A program made the position numbers and the translations under genes. Of a stretch of DNA of 64,000 nucleotides, positions 35,678-46,734 are shown one piece after another. This DNA is from Tipula vernalis (lineage: Eukaryota; Arthropoda; Insecta; Diptera; Tipulidae), in assembly GCA_958295665.1 (NCBI GenBank), contig OY282560.1, positions 191,210,061 through 191,274,060 on the forward strand. Direction: 5' to 3'. Below the pieces are notes generated by a model. The model searched no databases. It was not told the DNA's origin and was given only the letters and a program-made list of their open reading frames with translations. The stretch's first letter is position 1. Every line of letters starts with the position of its first letter.

Positions 35678-36980
35678 TTATAAATTTCTCGCATATTGGT
35701 CTCGAATTTGATACCCTAAATTGCGCCATTGATTTCTATTAATGGAGGTGTCAATTTCCGATGTTTCATTTGAAAATTTTTTCCTCGTTTGCAAGTTCTA
35801 AGCCGTCGAATTCAATTAATTATTCAGCATCTATTGCTGTATCATTCAAAAATTTGTTGTGTAATGCAAATATAGCATATATGATTTGGGCTGAGCATAT
35901 ATGATTTGGGCTTCTTAGGGGAATAATGCAAAACCCGATGACGTAACAAACATCGAAATCTACATTTCAATACCCCAAAGAAGCGCTCGATACCGTTTCT
36001 TGCAGTATTAAACTTCGAATTAAACCGAATTTCAGTATCGCTAGATGGATTGGAGTACGGAGTGAAAAGCCATGGCTCCAATGGAAATCCAGAATCACCT
36101 GAAATTGAATATATGTACTATAATTTAGCAAAGTCCTATATATTTTTTAATTTATTCTTGACCAATGATAAATTCCGTTTGAGTGTCGATTGAGGAGTAT
36201 CTATTTGAGAAATGATTTCTCAGTTGTGACGTTTTTCCTATCGCTGAATCATGTACTAATCCTGGAAATAATGAGTCAGCATATACAATTTTCATGTTGG
36301 CATCACAACACTAAAAAATAAAATTATTTTTATACTGCAAACAAAAAAATATAAATCTAATATTTTACCACCAGCGAATTTATGCTATGATATCCTTTTT
36401 GCAAACATATAAATTGCCAGGTATCTCAACTGAATTTTCCGGTGGGGCGATGATAGATATTTGGACGCCGTCAATAGCACCGATTATATCCCTCATTCCA
36501 TATTTAACCTGAAATTTATTAATAGATCATTATGAAATTTTATAAATGATTAAATTTTTTTCTTACCTTATTTTGTTTCTAGTTTTTTCCAAAATAGTTG
36601 TCGGAAATGTTATGTGCTTTAGCACCAAATATTTATTTATTATGCAAGTTACATTTTCTATACACCTAGAAACACTAGGTTATGACAGGCCCAATACATG
36701 GTTGCTACCGATAGAAGCTTGATAGCTCCCTTGCCCATAAAAATGCAAAGTAGCTAGCACCTAAGAAATAAGACTCACATAATTATGTACCTTCTATTTG
36801 CATTTTAAAATAATTCATACAAAATTGTAATTTAAATGGTATTGAGTGGAAGCGAGCTTTAGCTGCTAACTCAGATATCAATGTCACAACATTTCCCTTT
36901 TGCAAACGCAAATATTTGTAAAATACACTATCAGGAAGCTCAAAAGGATCCTCGTTTATTCTTATGTTGTTCAGTCTCAT
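35678..36980 (-). pseudogene. Harbinger (HARBI1-like) transposase, DDE type
   Basis: Read on the minus strand: N-terminal helices (DPFELPDSVFYKYLRLQ, 36950-36900), GSYQASIGSNHVLGLS then PSVSRCIENVT (36740-36650), IIGAIDGVQISIIAPP with the first catalytic Asp (about 36485-36440), SLFPGLVHDSAIGK with the second (about 36270-36225), GDSGFPLEPWLFTPYSNP (36090-36035) and NGIERFFGVLKCRF with the catalytic Glu at 35986-35988. The C-terminus is INRNQWRNLGYQIRDQY, stop 35678-35680. One in-frame stop (about 36680), a likely intron near 36540-36570, and a frameshift near 35780-35790 are visible. All three acidic residues remain, but the frame is broken. Confidence 0.8.
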
Positions 36981-37310
36981 TTTTAGTTTTTGTCTAAAAA
37001 AATATATTTAATTAAATTTTTGTAAACAATTAATAAAAATCTATTTTTTAAATTAATTTTTTGATTTAATCAGAAAAGACGGAAATAAAAATACAATCAT
37101 ATAACAACACAACTCGCTTTTGATAAAAATCGAACAAAAAATATTACTTCTTACCATAAAAGTCGCATTTGTATGTCTTTCATTTTTAGAAAAAGTCTTC
37201 TAAGCGAAAAAATCAAAAAATTAGCTTTTTTTAAATGTGGAATAGCAATCCTTCTATTTTAATAATTTTAATAATTTTCATACAAAAGTATAGAAGAATA
37301 GAAGATATTG

Positions 37311-37338
37311 AGAATAGAAGATGCCCATTGAATCGACG
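37311..37338 (-). repeat. Right terminal inverted repeat of Harbinger element
   Basis: agaatagaagatgccc then attgaatcgac, the complement of the left repeat at 31499-31525. Confidence 0.65.
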
Positions 37339-37669
37339 TGAATATCTCGAATTCCGGCAGCATAAATTCCAATTCTGACATCACTTGTCGAAATCTTAAA
37401 CGATGATATTTCAAATTCGATTTTTAGCATCACAAATTCAAATTATAACTATGGTTACTTACGTAATATATAGAATTCTTACATAAGATATAGAATTCTG
37501 ACAACATACAATACAAATTCTGATATTACAAATTGAATTCAGCCACCAATTATCTAATTCTAACATGAAGTATGTAATTCTTATAATAGACATCGAATTT
37601 TGACAACAAAAATTCAAATTCTGATATGTCATATCGATACCTGTATAGGAATACCGTGCAGTTTAGTAA

Positions 37670-38026
37670 AATTAACTAAACTAAAGCTTTTGTCAGTTAT
37701 TTTATTCCTTGAGTGCGAGATTATGCCGAGTTTATGACCATTTTCTGATGAAAAATTTTTGAACAGTCAACCAATCGACGTAACCTATTTCGTAAACAAA
37801 TTTCCGCTTCCGAACATAATTCTTTTGTTTTCCATATAAAATATTTTTAATCTGTTGAAAATTTTTCAGCAAAAAAAATGGTCGTAAACTCACCCGCAAC
37901 GATCATTTAAATAATTTCTATGAATTTTCAAATAAAAATAATCAATTCGCATATGTTAAGGGGTTTCAAAAGCACACTATAACTTTTACTTTGGTATAAA
38001 TTGTTCTTACTAAATTTGCAATTCGA
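37670..38026 (-). repeat. Hairpin (foldback) element, right copy
   Basis: Reverse complement of 29206-29505 over nearly its full length. It starts GTGCAGTTTAGTAAAATTAAC and ends gttcttactaaatttgc, so its two ends are inverted copies of each other. It also holds the inner gaccattttctgatga / complement pair in degraded form (37738-37755 and 37868-37895). Confidence 0.75.
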
Positions 38027-38239
38027 AATGTCATGCCGGAATTCGATAATCATACATGACGTTGTGACATAAGATTTTGTGCTATTGATTGCAAAATTCG
38101 ATATATTTTCGATATATTTGTATTTTTATTACAGAATTCTATAACAGGATAGGTCGTTCAATAAGTCATTAGATAAATCATATTCGAATTTGACATTACG
38201 ATGTCGAAATACGATATCTCATGTCAGAATGTTAATGTT

Positions 38240-39780
38240 GAAAATAAGAACAACCAACCAGTGTAAATAAACAATGAATCTTAGTACCAAACATTAAGTT
38301 TAACTCTCTACATCGTATTTGTCGTAATTTTGTTCTGTGTCGTAATCTAAGACTGGGGGCGTTAACCTTGTGACACTTATTTAAATTTTTTTGCGTGACA
38401 ACGTAACACTTTGCGCTTTTATTCCATCAATAGATAACTATAATTACGGTGAACCTGAATTTTGCGATCGAAGGAATAATATTAATAATAAAAAGATAAA
38501 ATATTATTTTTATTATTAAATTAACCCAAACCAGCTGGTTTCTTTACATAATCATAACGCAAAAATAATTTATTTATTTTATTCCAAAATAAAAAAAAAT
38601 AAAACAGAATTTTATTTTATGCTCTCGACGATAAGATGATGAACACAAACCTATAAAAAAAAAATATTTCATTTAATTGAATCAAATTATAAGATAATTT
38701 AGTGAAATTTCTTTTAATAATTTAGTTTTTTTATCCTGGAATTAAAACCACAAAATAAAAAAAAAAAATGTTGGTTGTTTTGGGTTAACTTAATATCAAA
38801 ATATGAGATCTTTTTATTTTTTTTTTCGTATAATTTTTGGCTTTAGTTTATGTCTTATAATTTTATTGTCAGGAAATACAAAATGAATTATGATAAATTG
38901 GGTTCTTGTGTGTTTAGAGTTTGGTAAATTGGTGTAGGATATAATACACAGCATAAGTTTAAATTATTAAAACGCACACGATTGTTATCGAGTTGGTTTG
39001 TTTGTTTATGGTTTAGTTGGTTTTGGTTGGGGTTTTTATACGGATCACGATATGTATTTGCAGGACTATTCATATTTTATTACGATACAAAAATTTGGTT
39101 GTTTAGTAAATATTGTAAAATTATTTTATATGTGTGTTTGACTGTCATGTTTGCATCCATAGTCGTATTTCGTTTGTTAAGTTCTACTTCAATTTCCAAT
39201 GTTGTTCTAACATGATTTTTTATTTTATTTTCAACAATCTAACTAAAACTACAATAAAACAAAAAATATTTACTCTAATATATTATTATGAGTAAAATAG
39301 TTAATTTATTACAATAATTATTAATTAATGTTGTGTTTTTTCATTTTTTTTTTTTATTTATGTAAAAGTCTAGTTAGATTACAATCGTTGATATGAAAAA
39401 CACGATAATTTGTAGTAAAATTACAAGAATAATAAAAATTTAACTAATTGTTGTTTAATTTTATTTTAGAATGTAAAACTATAAAAACGGTATGTGTACC
39501 TACGGTTTGTATTTATACATATATTTATGAAAAATATTTTTTTAGTGTAAATCAAGCTGTTAAACATAATCAAAATGTAAGAATATTAAATTGCGAAACA
39601 AACTTTGTGGAGTTGAGTAAAACTTTCTGTTGCTTTGTTTTGTTGAATGATTGATTTTAGTAGGGTCATTAAGACTCATCAAGCTACATAGTTGTTATTC
39701 ACACTTGATTGTAACTTAATATTCCATACAACGTACCAAGCGTACCAAGTGTCGATAATACAAATGTTTTATTTGTAGTA
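38240..39780. other. AT-rich stretch without recognisable gene
   Basis: Homopolymer-rich sequence with short frames on both strands around 38888-39215 that have no recognisable motif. I see no repeat of note. Confidence 0.45.
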
Positions 39781-39804
39781 GGGGGTAAGGGGTAAAATTG
39801 GTCA

Positions 39805-40988
39805 ATGTCTACCTCACCCGAGGTAGAGAACCTAGCCAATAATGTTCTCATCCAGGACCCACTATCAACTCATTCTAGTCGGAGTGGTAGATGTAACAAG
39901 ACCAAGCAACTAGCAATGCAGCACAACAATAATGCGACTACTACCCCAGGTGGTACGCTAAATTATTCGGTAAATCCACCCTTTGTGGAGGTAGGCTCAA
40001 TGGATTCTGGGGTGGGTCACTCATTGCTTCCAGAAAACGTGTTTGAAGGAGGCCTAAACTTGCTAACTCACTACCACCCATAGTTGGTTACTCCTCCCAA
40101 GCAGATAAACAAAAATAAATTGATGAGCTACGCGGCAAAGTTATGAAGCTCAGGATAGAAAACGAGTAGCTGAAAAAGGCTCTTCAAATAAAAGTTCCGG
40201 AGAAGCCTATGGTTTTTATAAACAACACTAAAGAACAAGAGAAACCGGACAATATGCCTGGACGTTAAAAACTAACAAAAAATCAAATAATAAAAAGGAA
40301 GCCGAATCCTCGCCTGAAGTTGATTACAGGCAACCATCAACTAGTGGACACATTAGTAATAAACAAAAAAACACCGCAACATATCTTTGTACGGTTCCTG
40401 CCCAAAGAAAAAGCGCCTCCGCCAGTCAATATTATCGGCATTAGCGACTATGGTAAGCTGCAATCAGTACTAAAATCGGTGACAGATAAAGAGTATATCA
40501 AGGAAACAAATGGTGTACATACGACAATAAGAATGACCGCAAAATCCAAGTAAGGGCTCGATCCAACTTGCCCAATTGATGACATAGTGGCTGCTAATAG
40601 AAAATGCAGTTAATATTCTTAAAAAAGAACGGAAAGAAAATGCTCAGAGGAGCAAAGAATTCAAAAGGGGACTTCTATTATTCATGCTCACCTTTAATAA
40701 TAAACAGAAAATTGAAGATATTTTGAATATAAAAGCTATCGTTAACATGAGAGTTAAAATTGCATCACTAAGAAAGACCACCGGCTTAATTAATGCCGCA
40801 ATGGAAGAAATATCAAAGTTATCACCATACGCAGAAATACTGCAGGCAAGAGCAACGGTGCGTAAGATGTGCTGGGAAAAATTATGCAAACGACTGTATG
40901 GAGAGTAAAATTGTACTTGCAAAATGCATAAACTGCAAAGGGCAACATCCTGCCAACTACAGAGGTTGTGAAGTAGCCAAAACTTTAT
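39805..40988 (+). pseudogene. Jockey LINE ORF1 (gag-like), degenerate
   Basis: Pieces in order: a Ser/Asn-rich N-terminus (39805-40080), a helical part (40100-40200), the gag-like fold KAPPPVNIIGISDYGKLQS with KSVTDKEYIKETNG (40410-40520), and two zinc knuckles near 40855-40970 (RCVRCAGKNYANDC and KCINCKGQHPANYRGC). This protein binds LINE RNA. Stops at 40081 and about 40264, and frameshifts near 40555 and 40860, break it. Confidence 0.75.
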
Positions 40989-41119
40989 AAAACAAATTGT
41001 GCAACAGAGACCAACAAGTAATTTAGAAGCCTTAAACAAGCGATTACCAAAACAAGAAAGAGCCTTAGAAGGCTTAAATAAACGGTTAAATAACCGCTAA
41101 GTCATGGATGAAATCTCAT

Positions 41120-42216
41120 CCATGATGTATTAAACAAACTAACTAAAACGTTAAGAATAGTCATCTGGAATGCAATTGGACTAATGCAACACATTCCAGA
41201 ATTAAAAATGTCCCTACCCACAGCAAAAATAGATATTATCCTGGTATCCGAGACCCATTTTACCAAAACTTCATATGTTAATACACGAGGTTAACATTGT
41301 TACCACTGAAGACAAGTAAGAGCAGTACTTAATTACGAGTTTCATTCTGGAAACAAGCCAACGTACTGGCCGGTGGATAGGAATAAAGTACCTGACCTCA
41401 AAGACTTTTATATAACAAAAGGAATATGCTAGAACTACATTTGTGTTGAGAACAGTGAGGAACTCTCGTCTGATCATTCCCCTGTTATCATGACTATCAG
41501 CTCAACTGTAGTTAATAAAGATTATCCGCCCAGGTTAACAAACAATAAAACTATTTGGGATATGAACTGCATTTGCCAATTAAAACACTGACACAGATAG
41601 AAGAGGAACTAGAATTATTTAATGATAATATTCAAAAAGCAGCTTGGAAGAGTACTCTTCCTAACCACAAGAATATGAATAAGGCTCCAAGCTATCCTCT
41701 GAAAGTCAGAGAATTGGTTTGAGAGAAAAGGACAGCACGAAATGCCTGACAGAGGACTCGTGCACCGCAAAATAAAAAGTACTCAATTATCTATGTAATA
41801 AATTCACAATGAAGAAATACGTAGTCTAACTGGAGACAAATATGCTGAGTACTTGCTTTAGAAAGCAATAAAATTACTGAAGAGACCAAAAATGCAGGTG
41901 CCACCAATTAAATGTGACGATGGAAGCTGGGCTAGAAGCGCAAAGCAAAAAGCAATGCTGTTTACCGAATACCTGGAATAAACCTTCCAACCTCTGCCTA
42001 GACAATCAGCAGATGAAAATATAAGTGGATGAACTTTATATACGTAAAGTTACACTAAAAGAGCTGAGAGAAGTAATTAACAACTTAAATGCAAGAAAAT
42101 CTTCTGGATACGTTCTAATTACAAGCCAAATACATAGTTAAAGCATTACTTGACAAATGACTAAGAAAATTACTCCAAATAATCAACGCAATGTTTAGAC
42201 TGAATAACCTCATGAC
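41120..42216 (+). pseudogene. Jockey LINE ORF2 endonuclease and linker
   Basis: Endonuclease motifs: LRIVIWNAIGLMQH and DIILVSETHFTKTSY (41150-41275), then TYWPVDRNKVPDLKDFYITK and LSSDHSPVIM (41350-41495). The linker to RT ends with KALLDK and LRKLLQIINAMFRLNNLM at 42130-42215. Numerous stops. It is cut off at ~42216 by the insertion and resumes at 43076. Confidence 0.75.
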
Positions 42217-43075
42217 TCGAGATTATGATCAAAATTTGAAACGAAAGCGTTTTATCTTCGCCGTGAATAATTTCGCCTAATATGCTTGAGATCCGGCTCT
42301 ACGGATCATAAATAATTGCGTCACTTAATCAATTGAGGTAATATACTTACAATTTACTATGAATGTTTGGCTCGTTTGTAAATTTTGTACTTCTCAAAAC
42401 ACGCGGTGTGTTAACCTCAATTCCAAATAAGTAGCAAAATGGTTCTCGTGTCCGTGTTAATTTCCAAGTTTCAATAAATTTCGGTGGTTGGTTTAATCGT
42501 GTCCAGGTATAGTGTGATTAGTAAAAATATTTGTGGCGGTATGCGGATGTCCAGGTATGCTCAGGTAAGTAAAAATCACGTTTCTTTCAATATTAAATTT
42601 TATTCGCTTTTCTTTTTCTTTTTATGTTTTCAGGTTGACTACAATTCACACAAGAGAAAAGTTTTTCCTTTTTTCTAATTACAAATTTGCTCAACTACCG
42701 CGACATCTGGCTGTAAACATTTTAAACATAATATTAGTACTACATTTGTTTGTTGTTGGTGTCTATTTTTGATCTGTAAAAAATTTTCACTGTATGTAAA
42801 TAAACAATTTCTTGATCGGAAAAACTCTTAAAGGTAATAATATACAAATCGAATTATTATTGATAATAAATTTATACATATTGGTAATTATTTTATTTAA
42901 CAACTTTGAACATATTTCAGGTAGAAACTTAACAATTGTGGATTTGATGTGGTTCGGTGGATCAGCTGTTCAGATAAGTGCAATTTGTTTTGCTGCTGAT
43001 TTTAATGATTCTTTGTGTCTTCTCCTTTTTTTATTTAAGGCTTCGTCGCTGAACACAGATTGAAATATGTCACAA
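42217..43075 (+). other. Unidentified 860-bp insertion with two intron-like segments
   Basis: The Jockey frame stops at NLMT (42216) and resumes at QWKVAEVIM (43078). The inserted DNA has two consensus introns on the plus strand: 42565-42633 (donor CAG|GTAAGT, acceptor TTTTCAG) and about 42833-42920 (AAAG|GTAATA ... TTTCAG). Splicing the first gives a short in-frame peptide ending VDYNSHKRKVFPFF (stop 42676-42678). Splicing the second joins IGKTLK to RNLTIVDLMWFGG and then a hydrophobic stretch ending at 43063. I do not recognise either peptide. A small stem (GATCCG/CGGATC) lies near 42290-42308. No clear terminal repeats or target duplication. Confidence 0.4.
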
Positions 43076-43660
43076 GCCAATGGAAGGTAGCAGAGGTTAT
43101 CATGACACAAAACCAAATAAACTAGCTAATGACAAAAAAATTGTATAGACCGATTTCTTTGCTTCCAATGATTTCAAAAAATTTCGAAAGACTACTGCTG
43201 AAGAGGTTAAAACCAATAATAAAAGAAAGAAGACTAATTCCTCCACATCAATTTGGATTTAGAGAAAATCACTCCACTGTAGAACAGGTGCATAGAATTA
43301 CAAACGAAGATGTGCTTGAAAAAAAAAAAAAAAAATATCTTCCAGTATCTGCTTGGATGCAGCTCAGGCTTTTGACAAAGTGTTGCATCAAAAACTAAAA
43401 TTTAAACTGCATCGAGATTTACCAAAGAAGTTTTATCAGATTATAAAATCTTACATAACCTATCGTTACTTCCGGATTAAATATAAAGGAGAATACTCTG
43501 AATTAAAGACGTCAGCGAAGAAATCAAAAGACAAGCGAGCGTCTTAGTCAACACCAAAATGACGAAATCCATAGTTTGCTGGAAAACACCAATTTAGTGA
43601 GACGGCTTCGAAGGACGATGCCTCTCGATTTAAGCTCAAATTGGGACCGCTAAATTAAAT
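43076..43660 (+). pseudogene. Jockey LINE RT start and C-terminus, internally deleted
   Basis: The frame resumes with WKVAEVIM, then YRPISLLPMISKNFERLLL and PPHQFGFRENHSTVEQVHRI (43140-43300). DAAQAFDKVLHQKLKF follows in a second frame (43353-43400), ending YKGEYSELK at 43505. It then jumps straight to DVSEEIKRQAS and the tail NTNLVRRLRRTMPLDL. The catalytic C region (ADD) and the thumb are missing, so about 900 bp are deleted at ~43505. Confidence 0.75.
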
Positions 43661-44179
43661 AAAATTTCAAACATATGGGGAGTACCTAATGGGCTACACC
43701 CCTCTAAATATTTAATTCATTTATTAAAGATAAATTACTAGATGATTGTAAATCAGTTGCAATAAAATCATTCTATAAAAAAAAAAAAAAAAATTGGAAT
43801 AGTATTTTGGTTTTGCCGAAAATTGATTTTTCCTACAAGCTACAAAGTTAAATTGTGTAAACTACTAAAATGGTTATAATTTAGGCATAATTTTGCCAAT
43901 TTTACAAATTTATAAAATGTTGATATATGTAAATTAGATTTTTCTTTATAGAAAAAGATTGCGTCTAATGCGATTGGAAACAGTTGCCGAAAATATTACA
44001 ACGGTAATTGATAAATTAGGAAATATTATTAAATCAAGCAAGAAACCCAAACGGAGTGAAAAATATTATGAACTAAAACATTCGTGGTTCGCCAAAAACT
44101 GTTAACACGGTCAAAATGCAACGAGTGGGAGTATGTCAATTCAACGAAAAAAATATCTCAGAGATTTTCAAACCAAACC

Positions 44180-45225
44180 ATTTAATTTTAAAATTTGATA
44201 TTATAAAGGAAGGTGATATTTTACGATAAATTTAGAATTTTTGTGTTCAATGAGCTTTCAGTTTAATAAATATATTATACCTTTTGAGTGTGAACTTAAC
44301 ATTTGTGATCCTTCTCATATTTTCAGGTTTTTGTTAAAATGTTTTATGAGAAAAAATTATGTTTTGCAAAAAATGTCAAAAACTCTCAGTTTTAGTAGCT
44401 TTCAATCAAGAAAGCTTTCTAAACCAAACCATTTTACTCAGAAATTTGATTTTATAAAGGGTAACGGAATTTAGAGTATATTTGTTTTCAATGCAAATTA
44501 TCAAGAGCTTTTAGTCCAACCAAATCATTTTACTCCGAAATTCGGTTTTGAAAACGGCGGCGGAATTTTGGGATAAATTTAGAATACTTGTTTCCAATGA
44601 ACTTTAAGCTTGATAATTTATTCACACTTTTAGGCTTTGAACTTAACATTTGTGAGCTTTTTAATAATTTCAGGTTTTTAATAAAATATTTGATGAGCTT
44701 AAATTATGTATTTGAAAAAAATTGTAAACATCTTAAGGTTTAAAAGCTTTCACTTATAGATGATTTTTAAACAAACCATTTTACTTCTAAATTTGATTTT
44801 GCAAGGAATGACGGTATTTTGGTTAGGATTTAGAATATTCAGAGCTTTTAGTTTTGAGAGCTTTCTCAACTAAACCATTTGACTTTCAAGTTTGATTTTA
44901 TAAAGTAAGGTGGTATTTTAGGATTAATTTAATGGATTTGATTTCAATGAGCTGTAAGCTTGATAATTTATTTATAATTTTTCGGTGATTTTTGTGCCTT
45001 TCCAAAAATTCTGTCTTTCGTTAAAATGTTTTTTGAGCATAAATCATGTATTTGCAAGAAATGTCAAGAATTTTTAGTTTTAAGAGCTTTCACGTATCGA
45101 AGCTTTTCAACTCAAATAATTTTATTTAGTAATCTGATATTAAAAAGGGTATTTTTTGGAAAAAATTTAGCATATTTGTTCTCAATGTAAATATTTTTCA
45201 TCCAAAATTGGTTTCCATTTTCGAG
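44180..45225. repeat. Tandem array of degenerate ~348-bp repeats
   Basis: The anchor gataaatttaga...ttcaatgagctttaagcttgataattta occurs at 44225, 44572 and 44922 (spacing 347 and 350 bp). A partial copy lies near 45158, and related pieces (ccaaaccattttactcngaaatttgatttt) recur between. Three units, clearly diverged. No coding frame. Confidence 0.6.
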
Positions 45226-45229
45226 CTTT

Positions 45230-46730
45230 ACATGTGTCAGAACACCAATTTGTTTCCTCGGATTTAATTTTGTGGACATACTATATTGAAAGATGAAAAC
45301 ATTAGATGAAACAGAACGTGATTCTTTTGAATGACCTCAAATAAAACGAAACATATTGCAACTCTATGCTATGGCGAGTTCTAAATAAAGCATCACAAAT
45401 TTCGAATTTAATTTAAAAAATATCAAGAATTTCGAAATTCCTCAAGTAGCTTAGTGTTACTACCAAGCAAGTTAAGGCTAAGCTCATTAAAATGATGTGC
45501 AATAAGAATAGAACCCTCACCTTATCGGTTATTTTTTTAAATATCGAACAATCGTATTCTTCGAATAGGCATCAAAATTATTGAATAACATCGAACTATC
45601 AAATTACTACAAAATCAAACATACAAATAATTTCGAATAACCTGACCGTTTCGTAACACTAAATCACCAATTAAGTTTCAAACATCGCGCATCTCATTTC
45701 GGTGATAAACTTCGAAAATCTCGAGAAATTTTAAAAAGTGATCAAAAGATGAAACCTGCATGAAAAGCGAATATGAAGCTGGGAAGCAAGAATTTCCAAA
45801 CCTAACTTAGACTAACTGGTTTGGCTCAAGTGAGGGAAACAAGAATTTACTTTCAGTCACGGTTATGCATTTTTCTAGATTCTTCTACTTTCTACCTAAC
45901 ACCAGAAGAACAAATTGTACCTTTTGCAAAATAAATTTTATCTGTTGTTTGGATAAAGGCTCAATTTGATTAGTGAAAGGTTGTATTTTTATAAATGCAA
46001 AAGGGATAAACTGGGAGTTACGGAAAAGGTATAATACGTTTGATGTCGAAAGCCCTTATTTTAAACGAGTTTAGCTAATTTTCTTCTAAATCTAAATATC
46101 GGTCAGAACTTAGTGGCACTTTTATTTCTATCTAGTCAGTACCGAGAAGAAATGATTGAAACTTTTTTAAGAAAATATTTAATAGCAGCAGAAACGATTG
46201 GTTCCTTTTCTAATAATTAGACCACCGCCTTTTCTTAGAGATTTCCAAGAAATTTACCGTTCTGCAAATTTATACTTTAAGCTTAATCTGAGTGGGGCCC
46301 CCGCGGCTGCGGGTGCTGTGGATACCTAGTTACGCCACTTTCGTTTACCTATTATGTTAAAGATGTTAAGCGAAAAGTCATGTGGGTCTGCAAACATATT
46401 ACGCAGGAACTTGCACAATAAAAGGTTAATCTCAACGTGATGAATATTAATGGTAATGGTGAACCACGTTAGACTTTTCAAGGCCTTACCAATGGTACCT
46501 TCTTCAAGTTTACATGTTTCCTAGCATCAAACGTTTTTTTTTTTTTTCAAAGCTAAAATTAAGGAGCAAAGGTCGCATGAAGCCATTGAACCGGTTAACC
46601 CTCATTCGAAAATTTCATTAAATTCCTTGGGGGAAAGAGTAGACGCATTGGAATCCATTAAAGCAATTGCTTCAGCAATACAGTCTATACCGCCTAATTA
46701 GTATATTTCTCTTCGCTGTTCTTAGTAGCA
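45230..46730. other. Stretch without recognisable gene
   Basis: Mostly AT-rich. A T-run at 46531-46546 and a short GC-rich run at about 46293-46320 stand out. A frame at 46560-46700 (SLGERVDALESIKAIASAI) is weakly coiled-coil-like and may be a scrap of the next element's ORF. Confidence 0.4.
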
Positions 46731-46734
46731 CTGC

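Larger units (their letters stand above)
31499..37338. mobile_element. Harbinger-type DNA transposon, split by a Jockey LINE
   Basis: Terminal inverted repeats (31499-31525 and 37311-37338) enclose a Myb/SANT-like gene on the plus strand (32065-32632) and a Harbinger transposase on the minus strand (36980-35678). The two convergent genes are the normal Harbinger layout. A LINE of about 2.9 kb lies between them; without it the element would be about 2.9 kb. It sits in satellite DNA. No 3-bp TWA duplication can be recognised next to the repeats, so exact ends are unsure. Confidence 0.75.
28940..38235. repeat. Degenerate ~21-bp satellite field (GAATTCTGACA motif), interrupted
   Basis: Loose tandem units of roughly 20-23 bp, consensus about TATCGAATTCTGACATGA, fill 29520-30420, 30830-31498 and 37339-37660 in one orientation. 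They fill 28960-29200 and 38030-38235 in the opposite orientation. The orientation flips at each of two hairpin elements (29206-29505 and 37670-38026). A Harbinger transposon (31499-37338) interrupts the forward block. 30430-30830 is plain AT-rich sequence. The short frames in this block are by-products of the repeat. Confidence 0.75.
39781..43793 (+). mobile_element. Jockey-clade LINE, decayed, with a later insertion
   Basis: Plus-strand LINE with ORF1 (39805-40988), ORF2 (about 41120-43650) and a 17-bp poly(A) tail at 43777-43793. An unrelated segment of about 860 bp (42217-43075) interrupts ORF2. Part of the RT is deleted near 43505. The left end is uncertain. Confidence 0.75.

Noticed and set aside
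38888..39215. Opposing frames: an Asn/Gln-rich peptide (-) and a hydrophobic Trp/Phe-rich peptide (+)
   Set aside because: They overlap on opposite strands, have no known motif and lie in low-complexity DNA.
42217..43075. Helitron end (hairpin near 42290-42308, TC at the left edge)
   Set aside because: No CTRR end, and the left flank is not A|TC as Helitrons require; the hairpin is near the start, not the end.
46293..46330. GC-rich run considered as an rRNA or tRNA scrap
   Set aside because: Too short and no recognisable conserved rRNA or tRNA motif.
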